A program made the position numbers and the translations under genes. Below are positions 18,283 through 26,313 of a stretch of DNA of 64,000 bases, piece by piece. The notes beneath the pieces were generated by a model. That model had not been told where the DNA came from. It made no database searches and saw nothing but the letters and a program-made list of their open reading frames with translations. Within the stretch, counting starts at the first letter, position 1, and the number at the start of each line of letters is the position of its first letter. Location: contig PBYL01000086.1 in assembly GCA_002729595.1 (NCBI GenBank), positions 43,093 through 107,092 of the forward strand, given 5' to 3'. The DNA is from Thalassovita sp. (GTDB lineage Bacteria; Bacteroidota; Bacteroidia; Cytophagales; Flammeovirgaceae).

Positions 18283-19755
18283 CTACTGGTTTCCACTGTC
18301 AAAAACAACTTCTCCTAAATTGCTATCGTCCCTTCTGCTGGCTCGAATCGATTTTATTTCTTCCATTTCTTCTTTCAGATTCTCAAAATAGTAAGCAAGT
18401 TCACCTTCTTCACTCACTTTTAGCTCACCTCCCAAATCGTAAATCAAATCTTCCATAATCGCCTTTACCTGATCTCTATCTAACTGCTCTTCTCCCTTCT
18501 CCGCCTGATTTACAATTTGCATCAATCTTTCTTCTTGAACAATTCCGTTTGGAGACTGAAAAACAACTTTCATCAATCTTTTACGGATGTTGTTTAAATG
18601 TATTTTGTTGTTCTTTTTCTTATTCTGAAAGTATCTCACTCCCGGAACTAAAAAGAATATCAAACTAAATACAAATGGCACATAACCTAAAAAGATAGTA
18701 GCCAAACTAGCTGTATCCATTGGTATGCCCGGTAAAATTTCTAATAGCCAACCTTGCATAATTTTGAATGAAACCACAAGGTTTACGGCATTCATCCCTC
18801 CTATAATTACATTTCTGGTAGATTTGTTGCCCGACTGTCTGTAAGGAGCTTCATATTCATCCCAATACCATTCAACTTCTTGCTCGTTTGATAAGTCTCT
18901 GTTACCTCTTACCAAGTCATCAAAAGCACCATATAAGATCCCTTTATCTGTAATTTCTGCTTTGCCATTGTATTTCACCAGACATTCAGTGAAGAAGTCT
19001 TCTGCCTCGTCTTTTTTCCAGCCTGCTAAGCCGATAATTTCAGACTGTACCATTACAGCTTTTTTCTCGCGCAGGTAAGTGGCAACTTCTTTGTAATTTT
19101 CGAGTGGATTGGGTTCTACTCTTTGTGGTCCGAAAACGAAATCGTATACAGAAGCAACAAAGCTTTTCTTGGTTTCACCATTTTTAGCTTTTCTGCCAAT
19201 TGGTTCATACTCTTTGTAGCGGTAACCTCTAGGGTCGGTTCTGTAAATGGTTCTTCGGCTTACTGTATTGTACATAAATAGATCGCTGAATAAATCCATT
19301 ATTAAATACATTCTGAAGAAGCCGATTCCTCCTCCTCCACTACCACCTCTATCAAATGGGCTGTCGTCATCATCTCCACCTTTAGAAAGACTTACTACCA
19401 CCAAGCCGATCATTAAAACCAAAAAGATTACGAAGTACACAACTAGTGTGATGGTAATCCAAATACGGAAAAGAAATTTAAAAACCTTCCAAGATGTTGC
19501 TTTTACTTCTTCCCATATTTCTTTGAAAGACTTTTTACCTCTGCGTTGTAGGGTTTTGCCGAAATCGTATATAAGGTCACCGTTTTCGGTAACCTTTAAC
19601 CTACTTTCGTATTTTTCTAGTAACTGATCCAAAGCGTGTTTGGCATCATCCATATTAATTGCTGAAATAGATGCTGCATCGCCTATGGTTAATTGTTTTT
19701 TACCGGACTTCAGTTTTTGTTCCAGTGTTGTTAATCCTGTTTGTATCTCGTCCAT
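18283..19755 (-). CDS. Membrane protein with three repeated winged-helix-like modules, function unknown
   Basis: I do not recognise a named family. The 490-residue protein has an N-terminal module ending KVTENGDLIYDF (about 54-66). A strong transmembrane segment (about 98-122) is followed by an Asp/Gly-rich linker (GGDDDDSPF, GGSGGGG). A second module ends AEITDKGILYGAF (near 270). Two further hydrophobic segments lie near 320-375, and a third module ends LKVSEEGELAYYF (near 455). All three module ends fit the pattern V/I-T/S-E/D-x-G-x-L/I-x-Y, typical of the wing of a small winged helix. The gene lies between the ECF sigma and an amidase. A membrane-anchored regulatory or scaffold role is only a guess. 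Confidence 0.75.
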   Translation of the reverse strand: MDEIQTGLTTLEQKLKSGKKQLTIGDAASISAINMDDAKHALDQLLEKYESRLKVTENGDLIYDFGKTLQRRGKKSFKEIWEEVKATSWKVFKFLFRIWITITLVVYFVIFLVLMIGLVVVSLSKGGDDDDSPFDRGGSGGGGIGFFRMYLIMDLFSDLFMYNTVSRRTIYRTDPRGYRYKEYEPIGRKAKNGETKKSFVASVYDFVFGPQRVEPNPLENYKEVATYLREKKAVMVQSEIIGLAGWKKDEAEDFFTECLVKYNGKAEITDKGILYGAFDDLVRGNRDLSNEQEVEWYWDEYEAPYRQSGNKSTRNVIIGGMNAVNLVVSFKIMQGWLLEILPGIPMDTASLATIFLGYVPFVFSLIFFLVPGVRYFQNKKKNNKIHLNNIRKRLMKVVFQSPNGIVQEERLMQIVNQAEKGEEQLDRDQVKAIMEDLIYDLGGELKVSEEGELAYYFENLKEEMEEIKSIRASRRDDSNLGEVVFDSGNQ

Positions 19756-19805
19756 TGCTTATTCTGTTTTTCTCTTCTTTATCAGTAGCAGGAATCTCAA
19801 AAAAA

Positions 19806-21446
19806 TTACTCCATTTTCAGCGTTGGAATAAATTTAGGTGCTTTTCTTACCTTTGTTGCCTGCTCAAAAGCATAAGCCATTCCAATAAGCTCAGGTTCCC
19901 TATAAGCCCCAGAAAATATGGAAATTCCGACTGGTAAGCCATTTATAAAGCCTGCTGGCACTGTAATATTAGGATAACCAGCTCTTGCCGCAAGCGAAGA
20001 ACTGCCTCCTCCAAAATGATCTCCATTAATTACATCTATCGGCCAAGCAGGACCACCTGTTGGTGCGATAATGGCATTGATACCATATTTTGCTAAAGCT
20101 GCATCAATTCCTTCTTCTCTTGAATACTTCAATACATTCTCAAGTGCCTCTTTATATTCTTTGCTTTCCAAATCTCCTTTTTCTTCTGCTGCCTCTAATA
20201 TCTCCTGCTGAAAATAAGGCATCGATCTGTCTGCATTTGCTTTGTTAAACTCTATTACTTCTTTTAGGCTTTTTACTGGTGCATTTTCACCCAAACCTTT
20301 TAAGTATTTATTTACACCATCTTTAAATTCGTATAATAATACTTGATAACCTGCTCTTCCATATTCTCTACTAGTTTCAATCTCTACAGGGTCTATAATT
20401 TCAGCTCCTTGGCTTTTCATTGCTTCGAAAGCCTGCTCCATTATCTCATCCACCTTCTCATGAAAACCCATTGAACTTCTTAGCACTCCGATTTTTTTGC
20501 CTTGTAATCCATTGGCATCTAAAAACTGTGTATAGTCTTTATAAACTTTTCCTTCGCTTTTAGAAGTCACAGCATCTTCACTGTCTATCCCGATTAAAGC
20601 ACCTAACAAAGTGGCAGCATCTGTAACAGTTCTTGCCATTGGGCCAGCAGTATCTTGTGTATGAGATATAGGAATAATACCTGAGCGACTCCAAGTACCT
20701 ACAGTTGGTTTAATGCCCACCACACCATTTGTTGAAGATGGACATACAATTGAACCGTTGGTTTCTGTACCAATAGCAATGGCACATAAATTAGCAGAAA
20801 CGGCTGCTCCTGAACCAGAACTTGAACCACATGGGTTTCTATCTAATATATAAGGATTGCGGGTTTGGCGCCCTCTCCCACTCCATCCACTAGAAGAGCG
20901 TGAAGAACGGAAGTTTGCCCACTCACTTAAATTGGTTTTGCCTAATAACACTGCACCAGCTTCTCTTAGCTGTTGTATAATAAATGCATCATCTGGAGCG
21001 ATTGAACCTTCTAAAACCAATGTTCCGGCAGTGGTTTGCATTTTATCACCCGTATCAATATTGTCTTTTACTAGAATAGGAATACCATGCAAAGGCCCTC
21101 TTACTTTACCCTCACTTCTTTCTTTATCGAGCGATTCTGCAATAGATAAAGCGTCTGGATTTAATTCTATCACTGAATTTAACTCAGGTCCCGATTGATC
21201 AACTTCTGCGATTCTATCTAAATACATTTGGGTGATCGACTTGGCAGTATATTCACCCGATTCCATGCTTTTTTGTAACTCTGCAACAGTAATTTCTTCT
21301 AACTCAAATGGTGATACTCCACCAGCATTGTTTTGAGTAGCTTTTGTGGCTACCGCTTTATCTTCGTTTGAAACACAGCTACTTAAGCCTGATAATATAA
21401 AAAAACCTCCTAAAGTGGTGTCTAGTAAAAATTTCCTTCTTTGCAT
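19806..21446 (-). CDS. Amidase-signature-family hydrolase, Tat-type lipoprotein
   Basis: A 546-residue amidase. The N-terminus MQRRKFL has a twin arginine and leads to the lipobox LSSC (Cys24), suggesting Tat export and lipidation. The amidase signature domain starts near 52. The Ser-cisSer-Lys triad can be placed by family spacing: Lys127 in PILVKDNID, cis-Ser208 in CGSSSGSG, and nucleophile Ser232 in TETNGSIVCP. GVVGIKPTVG follows at 241-250. Family members cleave peptide amides, nicotinamide-like amides and other C-N bonds, and the exported form most resembles peptide amidases. It is monocistronic or paired with the membrane protein downstream, which starts 50 bp after its stop. Confidence 0.93.
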   Translation of the reverse strand: MQRRKFLLDTTLGGFFILSGLSSCVSNEDKAVATKATQNNAGGVSPFELEEITVAELQKSMESGEYTAKSITQMYLDRIAEVDQSGPELNSVIELNPDALSIAESLDKERSEGKVRGPLHGIPILVKDNIDTGDKMQTTAGTLVLEGSIAPDDAFIIQQLREAGAVLLGKTNLSEWANFRSSRSSSGWSGRGRQTRNPYILDRNPCGSSSGSGAAVSANLCAIAIGTETNGSIVCPSSTNGVVGIKPTVGTWSRSGIIPISHTQDTAGPMARTVTDAATLLGALIGIDSEDAVTSKSEGKVYKDYTQFLDANGLQGKKIGVLRSSMGFHEKVDEIMEQAFEAMKSQGAEIIDPVEIETSREYGRAGYQVLLYEFKDGVNKYLKGLGENAPVKSLKEVIEFNKANADRSMPYFQQEILEAAEEKGDLESKEYKEALENVLKYSREEGIDAALAKYGINAIIAPTGGPAWPIDVINGDHFGGGSSSLAARAGYPNITVPAGFINGLPVGISIFSGAYREPELIGMAYAFEQATKVRKAPKFIPTLKME

Positions 21447-21690
21447 TAGTATTTTAGATGTATAAGCTGTAAAAATGAAATATATAAAATATTTAATGAA
21501 ACAGAAGTTGAACCATGATTTGTGAATATATTGACACTGAAGCTAATTAATACTGCAACTTAGTTCAAAAATTGAAAAGATACAGCATCTTTGAAGCTGC
21601 ACATAACTGCTATTTGACGTAAATTGCAGTTTATGCGAATATTAAAAATAAACTTAATCACCTCTTAGGGGTTAAAATATTAAAAAAATT

Positions 21691-22140
21691 ATGCTAACCT
21701 GGAAAGACGTAATACATTTTGCAGAGAAAGGAAATCCTGAACCAGACAAAAGAGTTGAAAAGACAGAAAAAGAATGGAAATCTTTACTCAGTGCAGAACA
21801 ATACTATATAACTAGACAAAAAGGTACTGAAAGAGCTTTTACTGGTGCTTACTGCGAAAGCCACGAGCCCGGCAAATATGCATGTACCTGCTGTAATACC
21901 TTACTTTTCGACTCAACATTAAAGTTCGATTCTGGAACTGGTTGGCCAAGCTTTACTCAACCTGTAAAGGATAATGCTATTAAGTATGAAAAAGACACCA
22001 GTTTTGGGATGGTAAGAGTTGAGGTGATGTGCAATGTTTGTGATGCCCACTTAGGTCATATATTTCCGGATGGACCTGAACCAAGCGGTTTGCGTTATTG
22101 CATCAATTCAGCATCAGTGAAATTATTAGAAAAAGCTTGA
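21691..22140 (+). CDS. msrB: Peptide-methionine (R)-S-oxide reductase MsrB
   Basis: A 149-residue single-domain MsrB that reduces methionine-R-sulfoxide in damaged proteins using thioredoxin. The zinc site has two CxxC pairs, Cys65/Cys68 (CTCC) and Cys114/Cys117 (CNVC). The substrate pocket motif SGTGWPSF lies at 81-88, and the nucleophile is Cys137 in RYCINSASV. HLGHIFPDGP (120-129) is also diagnostic. No signal peptide is present, so it acts in the cytosol. It is a single gene between an amidase transcribed away and a convergent phosphodiesterase, closed by a strong terminator. Confidence 0.96.
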   Translation: MLTWKDVIHFAEKGNPEPDKRVEKTEKEWKSLLSAEQYYITRQKGTERAFTGAYCESHEPGKYACTCCNTLLFDSTLKFDSGTGWPSFTQPVKDNAIKYEKDTSFGMVRVEVMCNVCDAHLGHIFPDGPEPSGLRYCINSASVKLLEKA

Positions 22141-22143
22141 GAC

Positions 22144-22180
22144 AAAAAGCGGTTAAGAGATTAAACTTAACCGCTTTTTT
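22144..22180. terminator. Strong intrinsic terminator after msrB
   Basis: AAAAAGCGGTTAAG (22144-22157) pairs perfectly with CTTAACCGCTTTTT around an 8-nt loop and ends in a T-run. Flanking A and T runs make it bidirectional, so it also serves the convergent gene that ends at 22185. Confidence 0.92.
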
Positions 22181-22184
22181 CATG

Positions 22185-22997
22185 CTATTTATTAGCCCGA
22201 TTTAATAAGAAATCTTGAAGTTTTCCCAGATCATCTGCATTCAAAATATCTACTCCTGCTTCTAACAACATCTTCCATACATGCTCTCCCTCAGGAGTTG
22301 CCCATAATCTCAATCTTTTACCCTCAGCATGTGTTTTATCTGCTAATACTTTAATCTTTTCAAACTCTTTTGGTTTAATCTCTCCTTTGCCATTCCATTT
22401 ACAAACTTTGGCAAAATCTTCACTAATCACCGGCATCATAGCAGTAGAATAACCTTTACCCAAATCTCCAGGTCTTCCGTCTAAAGCAACAAAACGCATT
22501 TCTTCATTTGTAATACCTTCAAAATCTCTATTACCAGATATAAATATCAATATCGGCCCTTCGTGCACCTTGTCCCCTTCCCAATAGGTCAACATATCTC
22601 TGTAGTCTAGTAACTGATCATTCAAAACTTCATAAGTTGCTTTTGCATCTGTCTTGATATCGATCATTAGCAACACTGGCTCATCTGTATTTGCATAGAT
22701 TTGACCATCGTTTGCTCTTACTACACTGTCTAATGGATATAGGTAGCTTTCTTCTAAATCTGGTAATGTGATTCTTTGGTTGGCACCTGGCATATCATGA
22801 CCTACATATAAATCATCTTCAATCAACAAAATATCGGCTTCTATACTCATAAAGCCATGTTCAAGCGCAGGGAATAGTGGAATGCGAGAATAATCGTTGT
22901 GAGAATGTGCGTTAATTAGCGGTATAACTTGTGCCATTGAGAAATTCCCGAAGCAGATAATCTGCACTAGGAATAGTAAAAGAACTTTTATCTTCAT
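22185..22997 (-). CDS. GDPD/PI-PLC-like (AIM6-type) phosphodiesterase, secreted
   Basis: A 270-residue protein with a signal peptide (cleavage near SMAQ, residue 23). The motifs fit the glycerophosphodiester phosphodiesterase superfamily in its AIM6-like branch: NAHSHNDY (29-36), ALEHGFMSIEADI (44-56), LYVGHDMP (63-70), then LLMIDIK and a closing GVDILNADDLGKL. Catalytic and metal-binding residues are probably His31, Asn34, Glu53, Asp55 and His67. The likely role is hydrolysis of a phosphodiester from lipid head groups or inositol phosphates outside the inner membrane. Substrates of this branch are poorly known. It converges with msrB at a shared terminator. Confidence 0.82.
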   Translation of the reverse strand: MKIKVLLLFLVQIICFGNFSMAQVIPLINAHSHNDYSRIPLFPALEHGFMSIEADILLIEDDLYVGHDMPGANQRITLPDLEESYLYPLDSVVRANDGQIYANTDEPVLLMIDIKTDAKATYEVLNDQLLDYRDMLTYWEGDKVHEGPILIFISGNRDFEGITNEEMRFVALDGRPGDLGKGYSTAMMPVISEDFAKVCKWNGKGEIKPKEFEKIKVLADKTHAEGKRLRLWATPEGEHVWKMLLEAGVDILNADDLGKLQDFLLNRANK

Positions 22998-23079
22998 TGT
23001 TTGAGGTTTTTAGGCAAAAAAAGGATTTTATCTCTGAAAATTAACACCTGAAATTAAAAGTTCACAATTTGGTAATTAC

Positions 23080-23889
23080 CTATTTTTCACTTCCATCTAT
23101 CGACTTCTTATTTCCGCTATCTTTCAAGTTTTTATTCGTTTTCCTTTCATTTAGTTGCCGTATATCTTCTTCTTTGGGTAATTCTTCTGGAGTAATACCA
23201 TGTCGCAGCAATGTTTCTCTCACATCCAGATTACTATCGATATGTTCATCTCCAATGCCTAATTCATCATTTAAAGACTTAGAAACCATATTGAATTCAG
23301 TTATCGACGTAGCAAAATCTTTCCCTTTAAGAATTACTAGAGAAATAAAGTTGTCGATATCTTCATCACTATTTAAACCAAACTTTTTGCGGATATCTAC
23401 GCCGTTAAATAGTGCTTCATCGCCTTTACCTAAAATGCGTTTAAATGCCTGTTCACCAATGCCTCTCTCCTCTAATCGCTCATAAAAGCGCTCTTGAGTC
23501 TCCTTAAGCTTATTAAAAGCATGAATTCGCTTATTGCTTTTTTCGTCTAGATAGGTAACTGCCGTTTCTGATAACCATCTTTTAAAAGGCTCGGCTTTTG
23601 GAGAAGGTATCGACTGAATAATTCTGAATAAACCCTCTCTAGCGGCACATTCCATCATATAAGACTTCTTATCTGAGCCCTCCACTTTCAGTTGTCGACA
23701 AAATGTCGATAAGTCGACACCAGATTGTGCTTTCTCTCTTCTTTTAAGTCTATACCAATAATCAGAAGCACGTGCACTATCTGTTAGCGCGTCGATAACA
23801 TCAACCATCACCAAATAGTAAATCCCATCATCTTCTGAAAAAACGGTTCGAATATGTCGATCATCAAAAAAAAGCTGCACCTCTTCCAT
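23080..23889 (-). CDS. DinD-like protein with BRO-N (prophage antirepressor) domain
   Basis: A 269-residue protein. The BRO-N domain (about 5-115) has VDVIDALTDSARASDYWYRLKRRE and the end motif GLFRIIQSIPSPKAEPFKRWL. The C-terminal half resembles DNA-damage-inducible protein D, with KETQERFYERLEERGIGEQAF and RETLLRHGITPEELPKEEDI. BRO-N domains bind DNA and are common in phages and mobile elements. DinD modulates RecA filaments in E. coli. It is the first of three minus-strand genes at the partition locus, with a 105-bp gap to the next. A link to SOS control of the plasmid is possible, but I saw no clear LexA-type site. Confidence 0.83.
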   Translation of the reverse strand: MEEVQLFFDDRHIRTVFSEDDGIYYLVMVDVIDALTDSARASDYWYRLKRREKAQSGVDLSTFCRQLKVEGSDKKSYMMECAAREGLFRIIQSIPSPKAEPFKRWLSETAVTYLDEKSNKRIHAFNKLKETQERFYERLEERGIGEQAFKRILGKGDEALFNGVDIRKKFGLNSDEDIDNFISLVILKGKDFATSITEFNMVSKSLNDELGIGDEHIDSNLDVRETLLRHGITPEELPKEEDIRQLNERKTNKNLKDSGNKKSIDGSEK

Positions 23890-23994
23890 AAGCAGAAATT
23901 AAGCGTTTTTAGAAACTTTAATTGGTTTACTTATAAGTTTTCGTTAAGACAGATTTTCTAGCTTAAATCCCACAAAAACATTTGCAAAATGCAA

Positions 23995-24414
23995 TTAATC
24001 ATCCTGATTATACTGCTTGATAAAATCTTCTAAGATGAGATGGATTAAATTACCAGTGTAATCGATATTTTCTTTCTTAGCAATTTTAGTAAGATGGTTG
24101 TGTACATCTCGCTTTAACTTAAAACTGATATAATCTATAGGCTTCTTCTTTTTGATTTTACCCAGATTAAGTTTGAGATTTACATTTTTAGGCTCTTCAG
24201 TTATTTCTTCTACCTCTACCCTCTTTACTACTACAGTCTCTTTTGGCTTTTCTGAAACAACCTTCTGACTATTACGCTGAGTGGTTTTTGCAGTAGGCTT
24301 TTGGCTAACTGCTTTTTTTTCTGGTTCTTCCTTTTTTTCGACAACTTCAGGAATATCCTCTTCTGGTAAAGGATCAGAACTAAAAAGACCGCTTACATTT
24401 AATTTTTTACTCAT
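23995..24414 (-). CDS. Ribbon-helix-helix partition partner of ParA (ParB-like)
   Basis: A 139-residue protein with a long, charged, probably disordered N-terminal region rich in Lys, Glu and Pro (1-90). The compact C-terminal ribbon-helix-helix part (about 93-136) has strand YISFKL, helix RDVHNHLTKIAKKENI and helix YTGNLIHLILEDFIKQY. Its start overlaps the parA stop by 8 bases, so the two are translationally coupled. Small ParA without an HTH plus an RHH partner is the type Ib partition arrangement (compare ParF/ParG and delta/omega). The RHH protein should bind the centromere and repress the par promoter. The best candidate site is the hexamer array at 25161-25370. The unusually long N-terminal tail may stimulate the ParA ATPase. 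Confidence 0.8.
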   Translation of the reverse strand: MSKKLNVSGLFSSDPLPEEDIPEVVEKKEEPEKKAVSQKPTAKTTQRNSQKVVSEKPKETVVVKRVEVEEITEEPKNVNLKLNLGKIKKKKPIDYISFKLKRDVHNHLTKIAKKENIDYTGNLIHLILEDFIKQYNQDD

Positions 24415-25147
24415 ACTTACTCAGGATTTCATCTGTTAAACTAGAATAATCTTTTGCTCCCATACTTTTAGGCGCATATTTAAAAATATCGAGTTTGGCA
24501 GTAGGTGCCTCAGCTAAAGAAACATTCTCTCTAATAAAGGTTTCGAACACAGGATAGTGCTGACTGATCTCAGAAGCAACACTTTTGTTTAGAATCTTCC
24601 TCTTATCATACATGGTGATAAGAACTCCCAAAATTCTGACAGTTGGATTTAAGGATTTTTTAACTCTAAAAACCAAGTCTGTTAATGACTTTACTCCTTG
24701 CATGGCCAAAAATTCAGATTGCAATGGAATAATAATATCATTACAAGCCGTAAGCGCATTTACAGTGAGTAAACCTTTAGATGGGCCACAATCTATAATT
24801 GCAAAATCGTAATCGTCTTTTACCTCATCTAGAGCATATTTAAGGAATTTTTCACGCTCAAATTCTGAAACTAACTCAAGCTCAAGCTCTGATAAGGATT
24901 CAGAAGCAGGCATTACATGCAGGTTTTTATTAATCTCTTTTGGCTCAATTCCATTCGAACCCTTAAACACCCCATAAATGCTTTTACCATTTAAACCAAC
25001 TCCTAAACTTTGGCTTAAATTTGCTTGCCCATCAAGGTCAACTAGTAATACTTTTTTACCTCTTTTAGCTAAACCAGCTCCCACATTTACAGCAGTAGTT
25101 GTCTTCGAAACTCCGCCTTTATTATTAACTATTGCAATTGTGATCAT
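24407..25147 (-). CDS. parA: ParA-family partition ATPase
   Basis: A 246-residue ATPase with the deviant Walker A motif KGGVSKTT (10-17), followed by VLLVDLDGQANLSQSLG (Walker A', about 33-49). The switch region FAIIDCGPSKG (near 115-125) is the Walker B equivalent. There is no N-terminal helix-turn-helix, so it is the short type Ib form. It moves plasmid copies over the nucleoid by binding DNA in its ATP form. It forms an operon with the RHH gene, overlapping by 8 bases. The upstream region is a hexamer-phased repeat array, so the operon is probably autoregulated there. Confidence 0.95.
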   Translation of the reverse strand: MITIAIVNNKGGVSKTTTAVNVGAGLAKRGKKVLLVDLDGQANLSQSLGVGLNGKSIYGVFKGSNGIEPKEINKNLHVMPASESLSELELELVSEFEREKFLKYALDEVKDDYDFAIIDCGPSKGLLTVNALTACNDIIIPLQSEFLAMQGVKSLTDLVFRVKKSLNPTVRILGVLITMYDKRKILNKSVASEISQHYPVFETFIRENVSLAEAPTAKLDIFKYAPKSMGAKDYSSLTDEILSKYE

Positions 25148-25160
25148 TATTTAAAATATA

Positions 25161-25370
25161 ATACAGCTACCTGTTAGAATAACACTACCTATTAAAACAC
25201 ATATAAATATTGGTATAAATACCGGCACAAATATAGGAATATCTATTAGTATAGCAATAAGTACTAGCATAAATACACTAATAACTATACTTACTTTTAT
25301 ACTTATTAGTATTAGTATCGGAGTAATTATAAATATCCTAATAAATATACACTTACTGATACTATATAAA
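25161..25370. repeat. Hexamer-phased array upstream of parA, candidate centromere/operator
   Basis: Reading six bases at a time from 25161, about 35 consecutive hexamers keep one phase. From 25203 to 25352 nearly all begin with A: ATAAAT (5 times), ATTAGT (3), ATACTT (2), ATTGGT, ATAAGT, ATAACT and others, roughly fitting ATANNT. The array lies 14-220 bp upstream of the parA start. RHH partition proteins bind short tandem sites in this kind of position (omega heptads, ParG boxes), so I infer the parS-like site and par operator. The phase also creates a false minus-strand frame (25151-25387) in which every second residue is Ile or Val. Confidence 0.6.
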
Positions 25371-25400
25371 TACCCCTTAAAATACACTTTTAAATATATC

Positions 25401-25415
25401 TTTAGGTATACCTAT
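25401..25415. repeat. Copy of the TTTAGGTATACCTAT element
   Basis: This 15-bp sequence is identical to 2119-2133 and contains the palindrome AGGTATACCT. A partial copy, TTTTAGGTATA, lies at 26267-26277 just upstream of the iterons. The three positions (beside the par array, beside the origin, and at 2.1 kb) suggest a site for a replicon-specific DNA-binding protein. Confidence 0.45.
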
Positions 25416-25828
25416 TTTAGTAGTCTTAAATAACTGATAATGTGGATTATATAGAATTTTACTTGAAGAGGATAAAAATATAAAATGACTAATTTATTAA
25501 AATAGATTTATAAAAGGGATAGACAAAAAAAGAAGAAGATAGATTAAACATAAAGAATGATAGGATTATAAAAAAATAAATATATATTTATATATCAATC
25601 CATCATGTAAGGTTAAACTATCCTTTAAGAACTGTTATCATAATCTACTTGTTAATATAAAGTTATTATCTTATTCAAAAGATAAACTGCTTGATACAAA
25701 AATTAATTTTTGTAGAAAAAATTACACACAAGATAAATTGGCTAAAATAAAATATTTAACAAATGCTAAACAGATTTATCTTTTTTGAAATAATCGCGTT
25801 AGAAAAGCAAAATAACTAAACTACTAAT
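25416..25828. other. AT-rich non-coding stretch between par and the small gene
   Basis: No convincing gene. The stretch is very AT-rich. One DnaA-box-like sequence is present: TGTGGATTA at 25441-25449, whose complement TAATCCACA differs from TTATCCACA by one base. It probably forms part of the origin region. Confidence 0.4.
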
Positions 25829-26068
25829 ATGACATCAGAAAAATTTAATAACTTGCCACTATCAAAAAAAGGAGATTTAGTTTTTCCTCAAGGTGAATAC
25901 ATAAACAGTATTCCGTTTGGTAAATATGAATTATTGCTTTATAGAGTAGGCTATAACTTTTTCGAAGTTTTGTATAATCCAACTACTCAAATAGTACACG
26001 ACATTAATATCGCTGAAAAAGAGAGATTGCACTTATTTAGCAAAGTTAAAATAGAGGAAATCTATTAA
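25829..26068 (+). CDS. Small hypothetical protein in the origin region
   Basis: A 79-residue protein, not recognised. Composition is normal for a real protein: LPLSKKGDLVFPQGEYI, a middle YELLLYRVGYNFFEVLYNP that looks like two beta-strands, and an acidic-basic end (AEKERLHLFSKVKIEEIY). There is no signal peptide or membrane segment. It sits alone between the par region and the iterons, transcribed toward the origin. A plasmid copy-control or accessory role is possible only by position. The frame is well formed in a region otherwise full of stops, which favours a real gene. Confidence 0.55.
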   Translation: MTSEKFNNLPLSKKGDLVFPQGEYINSIPFGKYELLLYRVGYNFFEVLYNPTTQIVHDINIAEKERLHLFSKVKIEEIY

Positions 26069-26196
26069 TATGTTAGATAGAGCTCAAAATCCATTTTTTA
26101 GTGAGATTGCCCATTTTTTCAACTTTCAGCCAACTATTTTTTTTATCTCCAGATCACTAAGCATCTATCATTTACTTGATTAATACCTATCAAAAA

Positions 26197-26313
26197 TGAT
26201 CCACAACCTATATTTCTTCTTATTTCTATTTTAATGTTGTTTTAACAGTTTTAATAGTTTTATATATTTTAGGTATATATAAAATACTGATAATCAGATG
26301 AATACAATCATTA
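26197..26313. other. AT-rich segment before the iterons, candidate unwinding element
   Basis: It starts with TGATCCACA (26197-26205), one base from a DnaA box. Then follow about 100 bp of very AT-rich sequence with runs of T and the partial TTTTAGGTATA element. Position beside an iteron array fits a DNA unwinding element, but this is an inference from composition only. Confidence 0.4.

Noticed and set aside
23694..23719. Clustered GTCGAC/GTCGAT sequences inside the DinD-like gene
   Set aside because: They are palindromic hexamers within codons for a Val-Asp-Leu-Ser-Thr-Phe-Cys stretch, with no regular spacing. They look coincidental.
25151..25387. Minus-strand frame of 78 codons, rich in Ile/Val, ending 3 bp before parA
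   Set aside because: Every second residue is Ile or Val because the DNA is phased in hexamers. The frame is best explained by the repeat array, not by a protein.
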